Assembly: GCA_009599575.1 (NCBI GenBank)
Contig: VWND01000012.1
Location: forward strand, 310,001 to 374,000
DNA from: Blumeriella jaapii
Taxonomy: Eukaryota; Ascomycota; Leotiomycetes; Helotiales; Drepanopezizaceae
Direction of reading: 5' to 3'
DNA: 64,000 nt
Shown: in pieces, positions 59,566 to 64,000 of the stretch
Position numbering within the stretch: position 1 is the first letter of the stretch
Layout: each line of letters opens with the position of its first letter
Notes under the pieces: model-generated
The model's database searches: none
The model's input: the letters and a program-made list of their open reading frames with translations, nothing else
Told to the model about the DNA's origin: nothing
Made by a program: the position numbers and the translations under genes

Positions 59566-60578
59566 ATGACCAAGGTACGCACGCTTCTCTCTCTGACACA
59601 TGCTACACGAACGAGTGCTGATCAAAAGCCGACGCAGATCACCACCATCCTCTTCGACTGCGACAACACGCTCGTGCTGTCCGAGACGCTCGCCTTCGAA
59701 GCCAGTGCCGACCTCACAAATGAGATCCTCGCCCGTCAAAAGGTGCCACGGCGCTTCACCGGCCTGCAGTTACAAGCCGAGTTCGTGGGTCAGAGTTTCA
59801 AGGACATGGTACGTACAGTCCCAAATGGGAGCAGCAGACCCCCCCTCGCGTAAAACCAAAAAAAAATTCAAAACAACAAAAACCCTCCCAAAAAAGAGAA
59901 TAAAAAACTTAAAAAACGAAAAAAAAAAAAAACCTCTGGCAAAGCTGGACGGACCCCATGAGGAGCAAATCGTCGAGACCAGATGCCAGACGACTGACTC
60001 GGGCAGATGAAATGCCTCGCCACGCAACACGAGTTTGCCGCGCCCCTCTCCGCCAGCGAGCTGCAGCAGTACGCCAGCATGGAAGACGACCGAGTCATGG
60101 CCAAGCTGGCACAGAAGCTCACGCCTTGCGACGGTGCCAACGAGGTGCTGGCGAAGCTGGCCCAGGCCGGGACACTGCAGCTCGCCGTCGTCTCGGGGTC
60201 GGCGCTGCGTCGGGTGCGACTGTCGCTGGAGAAGACGGGCCAGAGCGGCTTCTTTGCGAGCGACGCGGTGTTCAGCGCGTCGTGCTCGCTCGAGGTGCCC
60301 GTGTCGAAGCCGGATCCTGCCATCTATCTGCACGCGCTGCGGGCGCTGAACCGGGGGCCGCGGGAGTGCGTCGCCGTGGAAGATAGTCGGTCGGGCGTCC
60401 TGTCGGCGCGGAGGGCGGGCCTCTTGGTCCTGGGTACACAGGCTGCTACGGAGACGAGGGGGAGAGGGAGCGGATGGGCACGGCGCTCGTCGAGGCCGGG
60501 TGTACGGTGGTGATGAAGCACTGGACCGAGTTTGAGGCGTGCTTGGAGAGGGCGCAGAAGATCGCCGACGAGGCGTAG
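59566..60578 (+). CDS. HAD-superfamily hydrolase (frameshifted near 3' end)
   Basis: Phosphatase/phosphomutase-like HAD protein with a small helical cap, probably cytosolic. Three exons: a 9-bp first exon ATGACCAAG (59,566-59,574), 59,638-59,808 and 60,007-60,578. Motif I is ILFDCDNTLVLSE (nucleophile Asp in DxDxT-type context), motif II the Ser in VVSGSA, motif III the Lys in SKPDPAIYLHAL, and motif IV VAVEDSRSGVLSARRAG. This order fits the beta-phosphoglucomutase/phosphatase-like subfamily. At the GGG of 60,432-60,434 the frame must shift by one base (as if a G were missing) to continue as GYTGCYGDEGER ... MKHWTEFEACLER to the TAG at 60,578, about 250 residues. Without the shift it stops at 60,513 with an unrelated basic tail. 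The second intron is unusually long (198 bp) and A-rich. Substrate unknown. Confidence 0.82.
59809..60006 (+). other. Long A-rich second intron of the HAD gene
   Basis: GTACGT donor, CTGACT branch-like site about 17 bp before the GGGCAG acceptor, 198 bp against 54-79 bp for most other introns here. Bases 59,850-59,936 are almost only A with a few C and G. Confidence 0.65.
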
Positions 60579-61287
60579 AGGATGAGAAAGGCCATGTTGG
60601 GGAATGTACTGTACGTGAGGGCTCGAATCGGAAGAACGCATGTGTAACTGGCTCCGTACATGTGTACGACGTTCCGTACATACAGCCAGCTATCTGAGAT
60701 TCACATCGCCAGTCGAATGCGGCCTGCCACAACGGCGCCCCTACCGCTCGTTTGGAAGACGCGAGCATATGTAAGAGCAAGATGCCATTTCTGTGCCACG
60801 CAAGATGAGTGAGTGCATGTATGCGGTGGAAGTGGTGGCCCGTTCCAGTTCCACTTGCATGGCATCTCTGATCGATGCGAGAGGTACACATGCTTCAGTG
60901 GAAGGGAAACGCAGGCGTAGAGATCCGATCGACCAGAAGAATCGGCCGGCCGCCAGTCGACGGCTGGTGCGACTGCTACTACGTCCTTACAGTATATATC
61001 CAGTACATACGATGTATGTACGTGCTACTTTAGACGCAGCGCGACTCCTGCATACGGGCGCGATGCGATAAGCGAGGCTCGGTTAAACGAGAGTCAACAT
61101 GAGATAGGACGCGAGCGTTGTCAAGCGCATTCATTCGTTGATGCCAACCAATTACATACTCTCTGCTACTCCTCGCAAGGCTAACAGAAGCACCCCACTC
61201 GAGACGACGTCGATCCCGCAGTCCTGTCTGTCTATGTCCTTCCTCTATTTTGGTGCCCGAGCCCTCCTGGCGGCCAGGCGGACGCCC
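60579..61287. other. Convergent intergenic region, no gene seen
   Basis: About 0.7 kb between the ends of the HAD and aminotransferase genes, expected to contain both 3' UTRs. It has tacgtac/gtacat-rich stretches near 60,650-60,680 and 60,990-61,030. No coding signal recognised. Confidence 0.55.
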
Positions 61288-62927
61288 CTACATCTCTGCA
61301 AACACGCTGTCGACGGCGCGCCCGGCACGCTCCACAATCTCCTCGGCATCGGCGCTGGTAATGGTGAATGGGGGGGCGAGGAGGAAGTGATCGCCCGTCG
61401 CGCCGTCGGCGCAGCCCTGGGCGGAGAAGAGGCACACGTCGTAGCCCGGCTCCAGGCCGCGCATGCGAAAGCGGCGCGCGATGTTGAGCTGGGGATCAAA
61501 GGCCGTCTTGGTCGCCTTGTCGGCGACGAACTCGACGCACCAGAAGAACCCGCGACCTAAGAGCGACGACACACGTTAGCGGACGGGGGCGAGGCCGCGA
61601 GGGCCGGCCGCGAAGCGGGTGCGTCACTGACCTCGGACGTCGGCCACGTTGGGGTGGTCCATGAATCTCTTCTTCAACAGGGCGCCGAACAGCTCGCCGA
61701 CCTTGCGGACGTTCTGGACCAGCTTCTCCTCCTGGATGATGCGCTGCACCTCCAGCGCGGCGACGGCGTCGAGCGGGTGGCACTGGTAGGTCTGGCCATG
61801 CTCGAACGTGGCGCTGCCGGCGCGCAGGCCGTCAATCACCTTCTGGTACAGCAGCAGGGCCGAGACGGTGCCGTAGCCGGCCGCCAGCCCTTTGCCCACG
61901 GCGAGGATGTCGGGGACGACGTTGTCGTGCTGCCAGGAGTGGGCGTAGCCGGTGCGGCCCATGCCGCACATGACTTCGTCGAAGATCAGGAGCGCGCCGT
62001 GGCGGTGGCAGACGTCTTTCATGGCCTGGAGGTAGCCCGGCAGGGCGACGACGCAGCCGAGAGCCTGGACGAGGGGGGTCAGCGGCGTGGGCCCGACGGC
62101 GTAGCAGCCGGAGGAGCGGGGGGGGGGGGGGGGGGGGCCTACCGTGCCCACCATGGGCTCGATCACGAACGCGCACACGCTGTCGGGGCCCAGTCGTTGG
62201 AACTCGTCGTCGAGCTCTTGCGCGAGGCGCGCGACATAGGCCTCATGGCTCTCGCCCTCGCGCAGGTCCCGGAACGGGTGGCACGGCGACACGTGGGTCA
62301 CGTTGTCGTGCAGCATGGAGCGGAAGAGATCTTTCCGAAACTTGAAGTCTCCCAGCGAGAGCGTGGCCAGCGTGCACCCGTGCCACGAGCCCTTGCGCGC
62401 GATGAACTTGAGTCGACGTGAGCCGGGCGAGCGCTCGACGTGATACTGCCGGGCGAGCTTCATGGCGGCTTCCATGGCCTCGGATCCTGCTCCGACGTTT
62501 AGCGAGGTTTTTGTTGACTCGAGAAGCGAGAAGCGAGAAGCGAGAAAAAGGGGGGGGGGGGGAAGAGAGGGGAAGCGAGAGCGACGAATTAGTAAAAGTC
62601 AGGCCCACCGGAGCCGAGAAGACATGCTCGGGACATCTCCCCCTGGGTGCTCTGCACGAGAAGATCCGCGAGCTCCATGGACGGCGTGTTCTGGAAGTAG
62701 CCCGGGTGGGCGTACTCGACTTTGTCCAGCTGGGCAACGATGGCATCCTTCACACGCTTGTTGCCGTGGCCAATGGCCGACACGGCGGCACCCGACGTCG
62801 CATCCAGGACCTTCTGGCCGTTTTCCAACGTCAGGTACAGGCCCGCGGCCGACACGACCACCGGCTGCTTGTTTGCGTAGGCGCTCTGGTAGAACAAGGC
62901 CGGTTCGCTGACGGAGATGGAGCCCAT
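61288..62927 (-). CDS. Class III PLP-dependent aminotransferase
   Basis: Omega-aminotransferase-type enzyme transferring an amino group between an amine or omega-amino acid and an oxo-acid. Four exons on the minus strand: 62,927-62,609, 62,486-62,143, 62,064-61,632, 61,556-61,288; phases agree at every junction, giving 454 residues. Motifs in order: N-terminal GLYLTLENGQKVLDATSGAA, VSAIGHGNKRV, LLGSG-SEAMEAAMKLARQ rebuilt across intron 1 (phosphate-binding), the substrate-side RKGSWHGCT, EPMVGT-ALGCV across intron 2, IFDEVMCGMGRTG (Asp contacting the pyridine N), and the Schiff-base Lys in ILAVGKGLAAGYGTVSALL. The C-terminal domain has RGFFWCVEFV and APPFTIT. No targeting peptide is evident. 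Substrate cannot be assigned; acetylornithine, GABA and other omega-amine transaminases share these motifs. Confidence 0.93.
62118..62137 (+). repeat. G20 homopolymer inside aminotransferase intron 2
   Basis: Twenty consecutive G on the plus strand (C20 in the transcript) start four bases after the GTAGG donor core of the 78-bp intron 62,065-62,142. Length may be uncertain in the assembly. Confidence 0.9.
62522..62562. repeat. Short tandem repeats and G13 in aminotransferase intron 1
   Basis: Three to four copies of an agaagcg-type 7-mer (62,522-62,545) are followed by AAAAA and 13 G (62,550-62,562), all inside the 122-bp intron 62,487-62,608. Confidence 0.8.
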
Positions 62928-64000
62928 GGTGGAGAAGCAGACTGGACCGCGGGATGGGGCTGAGGAGGAACAGAGAGGGATGGTGTGGGATGTCCTACCG
63001 ACGACTCACGCTGAGAGACAGTAAACAGTAGCACGAGCTCACGCCGTGCGCAGGAAGATGTCTCCCTTTTAAATGCCCGCTCTCGCTACGTGCTGCTTGC
63101 TGGTCGGCGTCCAGCACTCCCGCCCTGACACGGCCAGCCTAGCCGGCCAATCCAGCCAGCCCAGCCTCCGCCGGCCGTGGAAGACTAGATTCCTCCCTCT
63201 CCTGGCCGACGAGACTTGACTCTCGGCGGCTGCTTGAGAATCATGTCCATCGACCAGGGATCACATCACCTCGCTAGCTACATCGGGTCCGCGTCTTCAG
63301 GCTGATTCGACCGAAGATTCGGAGGCAGTTCCTCAAGCGGAGGGGCAGGGTGACGTGCTGTGCGGTACCGTCGCCGCGATGCCCGCGTGTCCAGTGGGGG
63401 GCTTTATATGTGTCGGTGGATGTCTCGTGGTGCGTCGACGCTACTGTCGAACGCTCTTGATGGGGTGCTTGTTATCGGAAACAGGTACATCACAGGTACA
63501 TGAAAGTCTGAGAAGCATGCGTCTGCCATGGATGATTGCATCGGCCCGTCCAGCACTGGGGGCCGAGGGGAGAGCATCCATCGTCAAGTCGGCCTCGCCT
63601 CCACCTGTGATATTGCGCCCTCTTATCTCACCAAGACTTTCCGGCGCCGTGTCTTCAAGAAGGGTGGAAAGTTTTCCGGACGGGAAGAGGAATGCGCGAT
63701 AGCGGTGAAACACACTGCTCACACGGCATCGTCCGTCGAGATCTGGGGTTGGGCGCCATGCGCCCTCGGGTCCAGAGAAACGGCATCCGCGCGCCTTCGT
63801 TTGGGAGAAACACACGCACGCACGAGCATCTGAGATGCCAGATCAGCTCCCATGCTGGGGGTCCTGTATCTGCGCAGGCCAGGCTCGCACCGAGCCGCCG
63901 TCAGTGCCGTCGTCGCCCGTCCCCGAATGTGCACGCTACCGGATTTTCTAAGTTCAAGGCACCGTCGCTCTACAGTGCAGGACTGTATGTAAGTACGTCC
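62928..64000. promoter_or_regulatory. Upstream region of the aminotransferase, no other gene seen
   Basis: GC-rich 1.07 kb up to the window end. A TATA-like tttaaaa lies at about 63,067-63,073 on the minus strand, roughly 140 bp before the start codon. Tandem agcc/ggcc-rich motifs occur at 63,125-63,175. Frames at 63,355-63,833 have no recognisable motif; one may belong to a gene running off the window but I cannot support it. Confidence 0.4.

Noticed and set aside
59770..60891. 373-codon minus-strand frame
   Set aside because: Antisense to the HAD exons and introns; Ser/Pro/Arg-rich composition typical of GC-rich shadow frames.
61654..62421. 255-codon plus-strand frame
   Set aside because: Antisense shadow of the aminotransferase in GC-rich DNA; Gly/Ala/Val-biased with no domain, and it crosses the G20 intron tract.
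63355..63833. Overlapping frames upstream of the aminotransferase
   Set aside because: No motif, no splice-consistent extension and overlapping frames on both strands; not enough to call a gene.

Overview
The window is nuclear DNA from a filamentous ascomycete (Pezizomycotina; a Sordariomycete is plausible but not proven). Evidence: short 54-79 bp spliceosomal introns with GT-AG ends and CTAAC/CTGAT-type branch sites, fungal secreted-enzyme families, and an AT-rich block full of retrotransposons carrying the mark of repeat-induced point mutation (RIP). In that block CpA/TpG is largely gone, TpA is in excess, CpG is kept, and reading frames are broken mostly at TAA/TAG. The window has two parts with a sharp edge near 52.2 kb.

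Part A, 1-52,207, is a transposon cemetery with no host gene that I can support. Its nesting can be read from LTR pairs and 5-bp target-site duplications (TSDs). E1 is a Ty3/Gypsy family of about 11.3 kb with 248-267 bp LTRs. It is present as a plus-strand copy (1-10,926; 5' LTR off-window), a minus-strand copy (33,050 back to 10,927) and a 3' fragment (33,051-34,593). The first two form an interrupted inverted duplication with arms of about 8.8 kb. E2 is a minus-strand Gypsy element (LTRs 12,460-12,752 and 25,086-25,378) that split the minus-strand E1 copy. E3 is a minus-strand Gypsy chromovirus (15,182-21,639, TSD ctagg) that split the reverse transcriptase of E2. A second, truncated E2 copy (34,594-35,275 and 50,832-52,207) is split by E4, a minus-strand Ty1/Copia element (LTRs 35,276-35,577 and 50,530-50,831, TSD gtttt). 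E4 is split by E5, a plus-strand Gypsy chromovirus (39,780-47,133, TSD tatta). Three families (E1, E4, E5) carry extra sequence, partly readable as additional ORFs, between the end of pol and the 3' LTR.

Part B, about 52.2-64 kb, has normal base composition and four recognisable genes. They are a secreted galactose oxidase-like copper radical oxidase (minus), a DyP-type haem peroxidase (plus), a HAD-family hydrolase (plus) and a class III PLP-dependent aminotransferase (minus). The oxidase and peroxidase are divergent across a 1.1 kb intergenic region, so an H2O2 producer lies head-to-head with an H2O2 consumer. The peroxidase and the HAD gene each need a one-base shift to give the expected protein, which may be real damage or an assembly error. 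I rebuilt all gene models by eye from splice signals and family motifs.
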